Origin: a virus
Virus record (IMG/VR): IMGVR_UViG_3300044638_004703
Span: 1-21,990 of that record
DNA: 21,990 nt
Strand: one strand, 5' to 3'
The position numbers and the translations under genes are program-made. The notes below the pieces were generated by a model that saw only the letters and a list, made by a program, of their open reading frames with translations, did no database searches and had not been told where the DNA came from. The first letter of the stretch is position 1. Each line of letters begins with the position of its first letter. Shown here piece by piece: positions 1 to 7,207 of the stretch.

Positions 1-3
1 TCT

Positions 4-279
4 GTGTTCTCGGAACTTGCTCAGGGGCACGCCATTGTTCCACCAGATAACTTCACTTGGGTTCAGGCTCGTCGTGGAGACATCAAGGTCAGAGACATTG
101 TTCGTGTAAAAGCAGATGGATTTACTGGAGACGCTGGACACGCTCACAATGGGCGTACTGGAGTGGTAATCGCTATTCGCTCTGGAGACATTATCGTAGA
201 CATTACTGACGAGCAAGAGCCAGAACTAAAGGGCGCTCACTATCAGCCAGATGTTCTAGAAAAGAGAGTATCGGCCTAA
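4..279 (+). CDS. Small hypothetical protein, possibly 5'-truncated (KOW/SH3-like)
   Basis: The frame opens at a GTG three bases inside the window and has no stop upstream, so the true start may lie outside; 91 residues are visible. The second half (about residues 28-88) is a run of short beta-strand-like segments with an NGRTGVVIAIR stretch followed by DIIVDITDE, which resembles the KOW/SH3-like small barrels found in some phage proteins. No catalytic residues are evident. Its stop overlaps the next gene's ATG by one base (TAATG), so the two are probably translationally coupled. Function unknown; the fold suggestion is from pattern only. Confidence 0.6.
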   Translation: MFSELAQGHAIVPPDNFTWVQARRGDIKVRDIVRVKADGFTGDAGHAHNGRTGVVIAIRSGDIIVDITDEQEPELKGAHYQPDVLEKRVSA

Positions 280-470
280 TGAAGACCAAAATTACTTTTG
301 AAGTAGTTGGTAGCAATAAGTCAGATATCGAGCGCAGGGCAATCACTGAAATTTCTGAGTTTTTAGGAATTGAAGCGGGAGCCGTAGAGTCTAAATGCGA
401 CATTGAGTTACATATCGAGCCCGAAACAGCAGGGAATTTCAAGGCAACCGTCTATGTGAGGGTAAAGTAA
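279..470 (+). CDS. Small hypothetical protein (63 aa)
   Basis: The ATG sits in a TAATG overlap with the gene before it, and the stop makes a second TAATG overlap with the methyltransferase gene after it, so it lies in the middle of a coupled three-gene string. The product alternates beta-like segments (KITFEVVG, IELHIEP, ATVYVRVK) with one helix-like segment (SDIERRAITEISEFLGI), a beta-alpha-beta-beta pattern of a small ferredoxin-like or dodecin-like fold. There are no membrane segments and only one cysteine. I do not recognise the family. The double overlap and coherent secondary-structure pattern argue that it is a real gene. Confidence 0.65.
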   Translation: MKTKITFEVVGSNKSDIERRAITEISEFLGIEAGAVESKCDIELHIEPETAGNFKATVYVRVK

Positions 471-1000
471 TGGGTAATTCAGCACCAGAAAACAAGTCTT
501 GGGCTGCTACTGTCATAAGCAAACTGAAGCCAAAAAGTGTTTTGGATATGGGTCCTGGTGAGGGTATTTATGGAAAAATTGTCCGCACATACTCGCCTAA
601 CACTGAAAAACTGGTAGGTGTAGAGATTTGGGCACCTTATGTAGAGCAGTTCCAACTTCGTGAGTTCTATGATGAAGTGTGGATTTGCGATGCTCGTATC
701 TATTCTGACTTCAAATATGACTTAGTAATTCTAGGAGATGTTCTAGAGCATATGAGCAAAGAAGATGCTGTTGCTCTATGGAAAAAAATCTCTAAGCAAG
801 CGAGGTACGCTCTTATCTCAGTCCCAATTATTCACTTCCCTCAGGGGATTCATCACGGTAATCCTTATGAAGTCCATGTAAAAGAAGACTGGACTAGCGA
901 AGAAGTTATAGAAAGTTTTCCTGGCATAGTGGCTCACGAAGACTTTGAAGTTACGGGCATTTACTTAGCAAAGTTTGACAATAGTAAGAAAAAGAAGTAG
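470..1000 (+). CDS. Class I SAM-dependent methyltransferase
   Basis: The 176-residue product has the Rossmann-type methyltransferase signature. Motif I is VLDMGPGEGIYG (residues 24-35), the acidic ribose-binding end of strand 2 is VGVEIW (49-54), and motif IV is DLVILGDVLEHM (84-95). This DVLEH form is common in small phage and bacterial methyltransferases acting on small molecules, nucleotides, RNA or glycans. No DNA-methylase catalytic motif (DPPY, NPPF or PCQ) is present, so a DNA-base methylase is unlikely. The substrate cannot be read from the sequence. The ATG is in a TAATG overlap with the preceding gene and has GAGGG about 8 bases upstream. The C-terminus ends in a lysine run. Confidence 0.85.
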   Translation: MGNSAPENKSWAATVISKLKPKSVLDMGPGEGIYGKIVRTYSPNTEKLVGVEIWAPYVEQFQLREFYDEVWICDARIYSDFKYDLVILGDVLEHMSKEDAVALWKKISKQARYALISVPIIHFPQGIHHGNPYEVHVKEDWTSEEVIESFPGIVAHEDFEVTGIYLAKFDNSKKKK

Positions 1001-1031
1001 TATCTATAACACAAATGACAAAAGGACAATC

Positions 1032-1526
1032 ATGCAAACATTCGTACCACTTACCAGCACTGTAGACGACATTGCTAAGGTGCTTGACAACAAGCGTCTA
1101 AACAAGCAAGCCCTTGAGGGCTGGCAAATTCTTATGACCCTGCTCGAACTAGACCCGCAAGGCAACCACCGTGTTCCTAAGGGCTGGTACAACCACCCTG
1201 CCGTAAAGATGTGGCGTGGACACGAGATGGCTCTCTTTATGTATGTCAACGCAATGGTCGAAGAGTGGAAGTCTCGTGGCTACAAGTCGACTATTGGGAC
1301 TAAGGCTTGGGGCACTATCCAAGTTGCTATGTCTAAAGGCATTATTAGCGATAGCACACTAGATGCTCCGCAGTGGATTGAAGACAGAGACCTGTTTGAG
1401 CAAATAGCATCTAGCCACAGATTAGCCCTGCTCAACAAAGACTACGAGTGGTACTCGCAGTTTGGTTGGGCTGAAGACACTGGCACTAAGCCAGAAACTT
1501 ACGAATACATCTGGCCTGTGAACTAA
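1032..1526 (+). CDS. Pyrimidine-dimer DNA glycosylase-like (Pyr_excise family) protein
   Basis: I place the start at ATG 1032, 57 bases inside the longest frame, because AAAGGAC lies just upstream and the family begins MQTF. The 164-residue product matches the pattern of bacterial and phage relatives of T4 endonuclease V (PF03013-type, including the MSMEG_6728-like group): MQTFVP at the N-terminus, VLDNKRLNKQ near 18-27, NHPAVKMWRGHE near 56-67, HRLALLNKDYEWYSQFGW near 131-148, and a C-terminal Y-WP. T4 endonuclease V removes UV-induced cyclobutane pyrimidine dimers using its N-terminal amine. Whether this divergent group is catalytically active is not established here. A UV-repair role would suit a sunlit aquatic phage, but that is inference. 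Confidence 0.65.
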   Translation: MQTFVPLTSTVDDIAKVLDNKRLNKQALEGWQILMTLLELDPQGNHRVPKGWYNHPAVKMWRGHEMALFMYVNAMVEEWKSRGYKSTIGTKAWGTIQVAMSKGIISDSTLDAPQWIEDRDLFEQIASSHRLALLNKDYEWYSQFGWAEDTGTKPETYEYIWPVN

Positions 1527-1556
1527 ATAATAAACGGCGTGTTGCGCTGATTTATT

Positions 1557-1582
1557 CTATAAAACAAGTTATTCTTTTATAG
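1557..1582 (+). promoter_or_regulatory. Inverted repeat overlapping the ribosome binding site of the next gene
   Basis: CTATAAAA (1557-1564) is the exact reverse complement of TTTTATAG (1575-1582), with a 10-base loop. The right arm ends inside the purine-rich AGAGGT (1581-1586) that serves as ribosome binding site for the gene at 1593. As RNA it is an AT-rich hairpin that could partly mask that site; as DNA it could be an operator. No T-run follows, so it is not a classical terminator. Confidence 0.4.
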
Positions 1583-1592
1583 AGGTAATTCT

Positions 1593-1934
1593 ATGAAAGA
1601 TTCACGCAAAGGCGAAACTCTATGGAGTGAGTGGTTCGGCAACGGCTACTCAAAAGAAACTCCAGAGTCGCTAGTCTTCTACACGGAAGACCATGTAGAC
1701 ATCCATAACGAAATAGTGAGACGCGCTCTAGCCTCTGCCATACAGCGAGACGGTACAACCGACTCTCTTGGCGAGGCTTTTCGTCTACTAGACGGTCCAG
1801 TATTAGTTAGTCACGGCTACGCTGGATTTATTGATGAAGAACTCACCCAATGTGATAAAGACGCAATGACAGCCTACGAAGACGAGGCAGAAAGCGTTCT
1901 ACACATCACTTGGGTTGAGATAAATGGCAATTGA
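1593..1934 (+). CDS. Hypothetical acidic protein (113 aa)
   Basis: The ATG has AGAGGT about 6 bases upstream. The product is acidic and soluble, with no membrane segment, signal peptide or recognisable catalytic motif. It begins MKDSRKGETLWSEWFGNGY and has a histidine/acid-rich stretch (TEDHVDIHNEIVRRAL, about 32-47) and a helical acidic segment near the C-terminus. Its 3' end overlaps the start of the WhiB/zinc-ribbon gene by 11 bases, so the two are likely co-expressed. I do not recognise the family. Confidence 0.65.
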   Translation: MKDSRKGETLWSEWFGNGYSKETPESLVFYTEDHVDIHNEIVRRALASAIQRDGTTDSLGEAFRLLDGPVLVSHGYAGFIDEELTQCDKDAMTAYEDEAESVLHITWVEINGN

Positions 1935-2391
1935 CGACACTAACTGGCAAAGTGAGTCGCTCTGTGCCAAAAAAGAAAATGAGCACATGATTGAGTGGTT
2001 CTTCTCTGAAGAACCTGAGGAAAAGTATGCTGCTAAAAACTTATGCTTTAGTTGCCCTGTAAGAAAGGACTGTATCAAATATGCCCTTGAGCAAAAAGAA
2101 ATTTGGGGTGTTTGGGGTGGCAGAGATGAAAACGAGATTCGTAGGATTCTATCTGTCGATGCTAACGGTGACGAATATCGCAGAGGTCGCTACCCTCAGT
2201 GTCCTTTCTGTTTCGCTCGTACTAGCAAACTAAAGACATACATTGTTGACTTGCCAGGTGGTGGTCGGTGGACTACCGCTCGTATGGTTGAGTGTACCGA
2301 TTGTGGATTTGCTTGGCGTAGTCGCACAAGTGCCAATGCGGTAAATGCTTATCACGCTCAGAAGAGCGACAAGAAAAAGCCTAAGAAGTAA
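1924..2391 (+). CDS. WhiB-family protein with extra C-terminal zinc ribbon
   Basis: The N-terminal half is a WhiB domain: cysteines C14, C41, C44 and C50 in the C-x(n)-C-x2-C-x5-C pattern that binds a [4Fe-4S] cluster, followed by the diagnostic turn GVWGG at 62-66. WhiB proteins are redox- or NO-sensing transcription factors restricted to actinobacteria and their phages. They usually act by binding the primary sigma factor's C-terminal domain. Unusually, residues 90-128 add a second metal-binding unit, CPFC (93-96) paired with CTDC (124-127), like zinc ribbons that contact nucleic acid or RNA polymerase. A lysine-rich tail follows. The ATG overlaps the preceding gene by 11 bases. A second, standard-length WhiB gene lies at 20501. 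Target genes cannot be deduced. Confidence 0.9.
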   Translation: MAIDDTNWQSESLCAKKENEHMIEWFFSEEPEEKYAAKNLCFSCPVRKDCIKYALEQKEIWGVWGGRDENEIRRILSVDANGDEYRRGRYPQCPFCFARTSKLKTYIVDLPGGGRWTTARMVECTDCGFAWRSRTSANAVNAYHAQKSDKKKPKK

Positions 2392-2394
2392 GTT

Positions 2395-3597
2395 TTACAG
2401 TCTTACTGGAATAACGCTAATGTTTTCGCGTGGGTCATAATCTCCGCCAAACACCATTGTCAAAAGCCCTGGCTTTGATTCCATACCTGAACGGTCTCGG
2501 AACCACTCGCTACCAGGGTCAGTTGTTGGGCACTGAAGCCACAAGCGGTCGCCAATATCCATCGTGCGGAAGTTGTGGAAGTGTCCTGACACCCAAATGT
2601 CTGCCCCGCCTAGTGCGGTTTGACCAGCAGCGTGCCCAGACAAGAACTTCATAACATTATTCTGATTTGCTTGGTGTCCGTGAAAAAGTCCTAGCATTGT
2701 GCCGTTGACATCTACGGTAAGTGTTTGGTGCCCAGATGATGGATAGCGAAACTCTACATGGGAGAGTGCTGGGTTTTCGGCGCAAGCATCTTGAACTGCT
2801 GAAGCAATCTCGACATTCCAACCATCTGCTGGGTCAGCGGCTACCTGACGAGTCACTTCATCGTGGTTTCCGTTGACTACTGGGACAATAATCCGCTCTG
2901 CTAGTGGGGCTAATGCTTTTATTTGAGCCATTAGCAATCTTCTAGCAACACGCACCTGCTCGGTAAGTCCTAAGTCAGAAGATGCTAAACCTTGTAATCT
3001 TCCGTTCTGAGATACATTTCCCTCGACATGGTCGCCAGGTAGACCAAGAACAATAGTTCCTAGATTCATACCCATCTTTTGTAGACCCTTGAAGCGTGCT
3101 ACTGATTGTTCGGTGAGGTTTAGTAAGCGGTCAATTGATTGCTGAGTACCGCCAGAGCCAGTCTTCTTACCGATTTGCTGGTCGCTAGGGAATACAGCAT
3201 ATGTGCCGTCGCCAGTAGCAATTTTGATTTTTCGGTCTGGTCGCCAATTCTTTACTTCATCAATAAGTTTCTCGGCGTCTAAGCGCTCTTCTTGCTCTAC
3301 TGCTACTGGCAGTAGGTTTACTCGAACTGACTCAAGCCACTCTCCTGAGTAGGTCTGCCAGCGTGAGCGACGAAGTGAAGTCACTGACCAAGCGTTCGGG
3401 TCTAGGTCAAACTCTTCAAGAATAGTTTTACTATCTGGGACTTCCCCTGCGGGTCTTGGCTTAGAAATAACAAAACCACCCTTAGATTCATCTACATCTA
3501 AGCGTGGTCGCCAATCTTCTGGTGTATTCGTGTGTCGGGTATCAGAGCCAGATTTTCCTGGGCTTGACATATCCTCTAAACGGTCTGAAATAGACAT
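2395..3597 (-). CDS. Calcineurin-like metallophosphoesterase
   Basis: I choose the ATG at 3597 (400 aa), which forms a TAATG overlap with the preceding HTH-like gene and has AGGAAA upstream; a start at 3630 would overlap that gene by 34 bases. The metallophosphoesterase motifs are in order: SDQQIGK (about 138-144, a D-x-Q form of the usual D-x-H), LPGDHVEGN (about 187-194), VVNGNHDE (about 240-247), LFHGHQ (about 304-309) and VSGHFHNF (about 336-343). This set coordinates two metal ions and hydrolyses phosphodiesters or monoesters. Phage members may be DNA nucleases or Mre11/SbcD-like, but no motif settles the substrate. The first ~125 residues are a separate polar region without clear homology. 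It converges on the WhiB gene with a 3-base gap. Confidence 0.85.
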   Translation of the reverse strand: MSISDRLEDMSSPGKSGSDTRHTNTPEDWRPRLDVDESKGGFVISKPRPAGEVPDSKTILEEFDLDPNAWSVTSLRRSRWQTYSGEWLESVRVNLLPVAVEQEERLDAEKLIDEVKNWRPDRKIKIATGDGTYAVFPSDQQIGKKTGSGGTQQSIDRLLNLTEQSVARFKGLQKMGMNLGTIVLGLPGDHVEGNVSQNGRLQGLASSDLGLTEQVRVARRLLMAQIKALAPLAERIIVPVVNGNHDEVTRQVAADPADGWNVEIASAVQDACAENPALSHVEFRYPSSGHQTLTVDVNGTMLGLFHGHQANQNNVMKFLSGHAAGQTALGGADIWVSGHFHNFRTMDIGDRLWLQCPTTDPGSEWFRDRSGMESKPGLLTMVFGGDYDPRENISVIPVRL

Positions 3598-3869
3598 TAT
3601 TTTCCTGTCACTAGGTTGAAGCAACCGCAATCTTTGCGTCGGTGTCTGTCAACAGTACTTAGACTAATATCATAACCCTCTTCGCGAAGTATTCTGGAGA
3701 GCGCGACATTGCTAACTCTGCCTGGAACTCGGTCGGGGATTTCAAAAGTTTCAATGAGACTTTTCTTATCGTTTTCTGACAGGGCATCTCCCGAAAGCAT
3801 TAGACCGATTTTGCAAGGTCTGATACTAGATTCTTTAGATGCTGACTGAAGTCGTTCTGATAGAGACAT
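3597..3869 (-). CDS. Small HTH-like DNA-binding protein (90 aa)
   Basis: Residues 54-78 read VALSRILREEGYDISLSTVDRHRR, the pattern of a helix-turn-helix in which ISLSTVDRHRR is the recognition helix. Similar short proteins in actinophages are annotated as HTH proteins or as small-terminase-like. A CGC motif follows at 81-83. The first residues, MSLSERL, resemble MSISDRL at the start of the phosphoesterase encoded immediately downstream. AAAGGA lies upstream of the ATG. The stop shares a base with the phosphoesterase start, so the two are translationally coupled and may act together on DNA. No terminase large subunit is visible in the window to support a packaging role. Confidence 0.65.
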   Translation of the reverse strand: MSLSERLQSASKESSIRPCKIGLMLSGDALSENDKKSLIETFEIPDRVPGRVSNVALSRILREEGYDISLSTVDRHRRKDCGCFNLVTGK

Positions 3870-3919
3870 AAGTAAATCCTTTGGTCAGTTGTGTCATTTT
3901 TTATCCTACCTTATAGCGG

Positions 3920-4261
3920 CTAGATATTAGTTTTTATTTCCTGCTTCTTTGAGCGGCGTGTCTTTGTCGCTTCTACGGGCTGGGTTGGGATAAGAAACTC
4001 TTTTATAAGAGCCAATTCAGTTGTTGTTTTTAGGGCGTGAGACTCGATGGTGTTTACTCGGTCTGCTAGAGATGTGCCACCATTTTCCCAGAGTTGGTGC
4101 TCTACTCGGTCTAGGCGTTCAGCCAGTGTGCGACCATTTTTATCAACGCCGATGGATTGACCGATTCGATTAGCAACTCTATAGATTGCTACTAGGGAGC
4201 CAATGATTACACCGACTGCCGTAATTACCGCTGCTATGGTTAAAATAACTTCTTGAGGCAT
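3920..4261 (-). CDS. One-pass membrane protein with coiled coil, holin candidate
   Basis: The N-terminus (about residues 5-28) is a single hydrophobic membrane segment, followed by a charged helical region (about 45-90) with heptad-like spacing (ERLDRVEHQL, LADRVNTIESHAL) and a basic lysine/arginine-rich tail. Actinophage proteins with this architecture, such as the DUF2746-like group, are often placed near lysis genes and called holin-like. No endolysin is visible here, so the lysis role is only a suggestion. No Shine-Dalgarno sequence lies close to the ATG. Instead TATTTT ends 5 bases before it, as in leaderless actinobacterial transcripts. Confidence 0.6.
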   Translation of the reverse strand: MPQEVILTIAAVITAVGVIIGSLVAIYRVANRIGQSIGVDKNGRTLAERLDRVEHQLWENGGTSLADRVNTIESHALKTTTELALIKEFLIPTQPVEATKTRRSKKQEIKTNI

Positions 4262-4465
4262 GGGCTAAAATAGAACTCTCACTTTGGTCTTCATAATGAA
4301 GAAGTCTTATGTATTAGTTTATCTAATAAACGAAAAGCCTATTTTTTCTTTTTGAAATTGGCGGCTTTGCTTGCTCTTTCTGAAATACAAAGTGCTACTA
4401 TGGTGAGACTAGAACAACAAAAAATGATTGAGAGACGGGTACCGTGGAGAGGCTTTTAGACACTG
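4262..4465. promoter_or_regulatory. Divergent intergenic region with palindromes and a putative -10
   Basis: This 204-base AT-rich gap separates the membrane-protein gene (-) from the primase-helicase gene (+) and holds no convincing gene. It contains a palindrome CTTCAT-A-ATGAAG (4289-4301) and a second inverted repeat GTTTAT-CTA-ATAAAC (4317-4331). Either could be a repressor operator. TACTAT (4396-4401) is a good actinobacterial -10 for the forward gene, with TTGCTC 19 bases upstream as a weak -35. On the minus strand TATTTT (about 4267-4272) lies next to the membrane-protein ATG. Promoter assignments are by eye. Confidence 0.4.
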
Positions 4466-7093
4466 ATGTCATCTGACCACATTGAAAGATTAAAAAAGGC
4501 AACCGATTGGTATGCCAAACAGGGGTGGAAAGTTCTTCCTTGCTACGGAATCAATGATTCTGGTCGCTGTACCTGTAATGGGCAACACGATGAACCTAAA
4601 GATGTGGGTAAGCACCCAGCCATTGGCGATTGGAACACCCGTGCTACCGATGAAGAAAATGTAGTACAGACTTGGTGGAACAACTCCCCTGAGCACAACA
4701 TTGGCGTTGTCTGTCAGAAGTCTGGATTCTTTGTAATTGATGTTGACCCTCGTTCTGGTGGCATCGACTCTTGGGAAAAGTTCCAAGAACTTATGGAGTA
4801 TGACTTACCTGAAACCGTGGAAGCCTACACTGGTGCCTACACATACAGTGGTAAGAACTCTCGTGGTCGTCACATCTACTACAGAATTGCTGATAGCGAG
4901 AAACTAATCGGAAACCTGAAGACTCTAAATCTTCCAGGTATTGACATTAAGCACAACGGCTATGTCTTGCTTGCCCCGTCTCGCCACTTCTCTGGCGTGA
5001 ACTACGAGTGGGTTGACGGTAAGGCTCCTTGGCAGATTCCTATTGCGGAAGCCAATGAAAAACTGCTTTCAGTTTTGCGTAAAGGTGGTCGTAGAAACAG
5101 CGGGACTTCTCTTGGGGTCTATGACTGGGACTCTATTACTGACTTAGAGTACCGCGGTGAGTCTGTAGACATCGCCAAGTTCCTTGAAGAAGGAATTGAA
5201 GAGGGCTCTCGTGCGGTAGATATCTATAAGTTGGCTTGTGCGCTTGCGAACAAGATGGGCGTTGACACTGAATACAAGCGTATGGCAATTGAAACGCTGA
5301 TGATTCGCTTCAACTATGAAAAAGTTCGCCCGCCTATGGAACTTGAGGGACCTAACTCTTTGCTAATGCACACTCGTCGTGCGATTGAGTTTGTCTCTGA
5401 AAATCCTGTCACCGAGCGTATCTGGCCAGGACTACAAACTTGGGCTGAGCAGAATAAGTCCCAAAATGGGATTACATATCAAGGTCAGACTGAGCGCGAA
5501 AGCACATCTGACCCAGATGATATGGAGATTTATCAGAGCACTGACTTACACGGAACCGTTGGCGGTGCTGTAGACGAGGCTGCTCGTAATGGAATCTCTA
5601 TTGCCGAGGCTTTTGGTTCTGGCGATATCGATATTCCTAAAGACCCAGACGCAATCACTGAAGCAGAGGGTGGAACTCCAGGCAAGCGTTCACTCTCCGA
5701 CATCGGTAATGGTCGTCGTCTTGTGGATTCTTTTGGTTCTTCTATCCGCTATACGCCTGGCATCGGCTGGTTTATTTGGAACGGTCAGTATTGGAAATCT
5801 GATGCTGAAGATTTAGGTATGCAGGAGTTGGCTAAGAAATTGGCTCCTATTATTGCTTCCGAAGTGTCGCAGTATGACGACCCAGATAAGAAAAACGATG
5901 TAGTCAAATGGGCTAACCAAGCCAAGGCTAATGGTCGCCTAAACGGTGCCATTGAGAGTTCCAACTCTGACCCCAGAATCACCACTTCGGTTGACAGTTG
6001 GGATGGCGACAAGCACCTGCTAGGTGTCGCAAACGGCGTAGTAGACCTCAAGACAGGCGAACTAATCAAGGGTAAGCCAGAACTCCACATCACCAAGAGA
6101 GCGCCTGTAGGGTACACACAGGGGCTCCGTAATGTGCGTTGGGAGCAGTTTATCGACTACGCCACTGGTGGCGATAAGGAACTTCAGGAGTGGCTACAGC
6201 GTGCTGCTGGGTACACCCTCACTGGGTTGAATACCCAAGATGTTATGTTCTTGGTTTACGGTCCACCAGGCTCTGGTAAGAACACATTTGTTGAAGCACT
6301 TGTAAAAGCATTAGGCACTCAGCAATACTCTTGGCCTTTGGATTCAAGCATCCTTGCTGCCAATGACGGCAACTCCAGTAGCACAGATTTATACCACTGG
6401 GCTGAGTTGCGTGGTCGCCGTATGGTTTGGGTTGACGAGTTGCCAGACTCTGAGCGTCTAAAAGAGAACTCCGTGAAGAAACTAACTGGTTCATCTGAAA
6501 TCTCTGCTCGTTCTCCGGGTGAGAAGCCGTTTACATTTGAGTCCAGTGCCAAGTTGTGGGTTACTACTAACCACCGACCAATCATTACTGACGAGGCTAT
6601 GTGGCGTCGTCTTCGACCGATTCCTTGGAGCAATGTTCCTGAGTCTCCAGACCCAGACCTAAAGGCTTACTTGTTTGACCCAGAGGGTGCTTTACCTGCT
6701 GTCCTGTCTTGGGCAGTCGAGGGTGCGATTCGGTACTTGGGTTCTTCTGCTCGCGACCCTCTTGGTATGTGTTCTGCTGTCAAAGTTGCTAGCGAGATGT
6801 ATCAAAAGAATGAAGACCGTATTGGTATGTTCCTTGAAGAAGAGACTAAAGAATCTAATGGTGGAGCGTTGGCAGTAAAGTCTCTATTCTCTGTCTACCG
6901 TATGTGGTCTGAAGACCGAGGTGAGCGGGCTATGACTCAGATTGCGTTCCAGCGTAAATTGTCTGACCGTGGGCTGGACATTGTTGGTCAAGGTTCTCGT
7001 GCCGAGATTCAGAATATGGTTCTGATACCTAAGGCAGTACCGACATCGACTGATGTCAACTGGGATGCCATAACTAGATTTAACCGTTTCTAG
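4466..7093 (+). CDS. Primase-polymerase / SF3 (D5-like) helicase
   Basis: This 875-residue replication protein combines priming and unwinding. The N-terminal prim-pol domain (about 10-200) has a Cys/His cluster (C26, C35, C37, H41), the GKHP motif (48-51), the metal-binding D92/D94 in VIDVDPRSGG, and the GRHIYYR motif containing the catalytic-site histidine. After a linker comes a D5_N-type region (about 430-590). The superfamily 3 helicase core follows: Walker A GPPGSGKNT (599-607), Walker B MVWVDE (653-658), sensor-like VTTNHRP, and arginine-finger candidates in MWRRLRP (712-718). The last ~80 residues look like a winged-helix D5 C-terminus. This is the typical single-protein primase-helicase of many phages and mobile elements. 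The ribosome binding site is weak (GAGAGG 14 bases upstream). Confidence 0.93.
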   Translation: MSSDHIERLKKATDWYAKQGWKVLPCYGINDSGRCTCNGQHDEPKDVGKHPAIGDWNTRATDEENVVQTWWNNSPEHNIGVVCQKSGFFVIDVDPRSGGIDSWEKFQELMEYDLPETVEAYTGAYTYSGKNSRGRHIYYRIADSEKLIGNLKTLNLPGIDIKHNGYVLLAPSRHFSGVNYEWVDGKAPWQIPIAEANEKLLSVLRKGGRRNSGTSLGVYDWDSITDLEYRGESVDIAKFLEEGIEEGSRAVDIYKLACALANKMGVDTEYKRMAIETLMIRFNYEKVRPPMELEGPNSLLMHTRRAIEFVSENPVTERIWPGLQTWAEQNKSQNGITYQGQTERESTSDPDDMEIYQSTDLHGTVGGAVDEAARNGISIAEAFGSGDIDIPKDPDAITEAEGGTPGKRSLSDIGNGRRLVDSFGSSIRYTPGIGWFIWNGQYWKSDAEDLGMQELAKKLAPIIASEVSQYDDPDKKNDVVKWANQAKANGRLNGAIESSNSDPRITTSVDSWDGDKHLLGVANGVVDLKTGELIKGKPELHITKRAPVGYTQGLRNVRWEQFIDYATGGDKELQEWLQRAAGYTLTGLNTQDVMFLVYGPPGSGKNTFVEALVKALGTQQYSWPLDSSILAANDGNSSSTDLYHWAELRGRRMVWVDELPDSERLKENSVKKLTGSSEISARSPGEKPFTFESSAKLWVTTNHRPIITDEAMWRRLRPIPWSNVPESPDPDLKAYLFDPEGALPAVLSWAVEGAIRYLGSSARDPLGMCSAVKVASEMYQKNEDRIGMFLEEETKESNGGALAVKSLFSVYRMWSEDRGERAMTQIAFQRKLSDRGLDIVGQGSRAEIQNMVLIPKAVPTSTDVNWDAITRFNRF

Positions 7094-7156
7094 ACTTAGA
7101 TACTTACAGATATGTTGTAGAGTAAAAGAGTCTGGTTGCGGGAGAGTAACAAGACA

Positions 7157-7184
7157 GGGACTGGGGTCACAAGACCCCAGCCCC
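7157..7184. terminator. GC-rich hairpin after the primase-helicase gene
   Basis: CTGGGGTC (7161-7168) pairs perfectly with GACCCCAG (7173-7180) around an ACAA loop. After one mismatch, GGG (7157-7159) pairs with CCC (7182-7184). It sits in the 114-base gap between the primase-helicase and the glycosyltransferase. No T-run follows, so it may be a poor terminator, an RNA-processing or stabilising stem, or a regulator of the next gene. No tRNA features are present in the gap. Confidence 0.5.
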
Positions 7185-7207
7185 ACCTAATAGAAAGATA
7201 AATACGC

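Noticed and set aside
4297-4356. 19-codon leader peptide (ATG to TGA) upstream of the primase-helicase
   Set aside because: No ribosome binding site, no attenuator structure and no codon bias supporting a leader.
5379-6633. Several medium open frames on both strands within the primase-helicase gene
   Set aside because: They overlap strongly conserved helicase coding and lack ribosome binding sites or recognisable motifs.
7094-7207. tRNA gene in the gap after the primase-helicase
   Set aside because: No T-loop GTTCRA motif or cloverleaf arms; only the single GC-rich hairpin is present.
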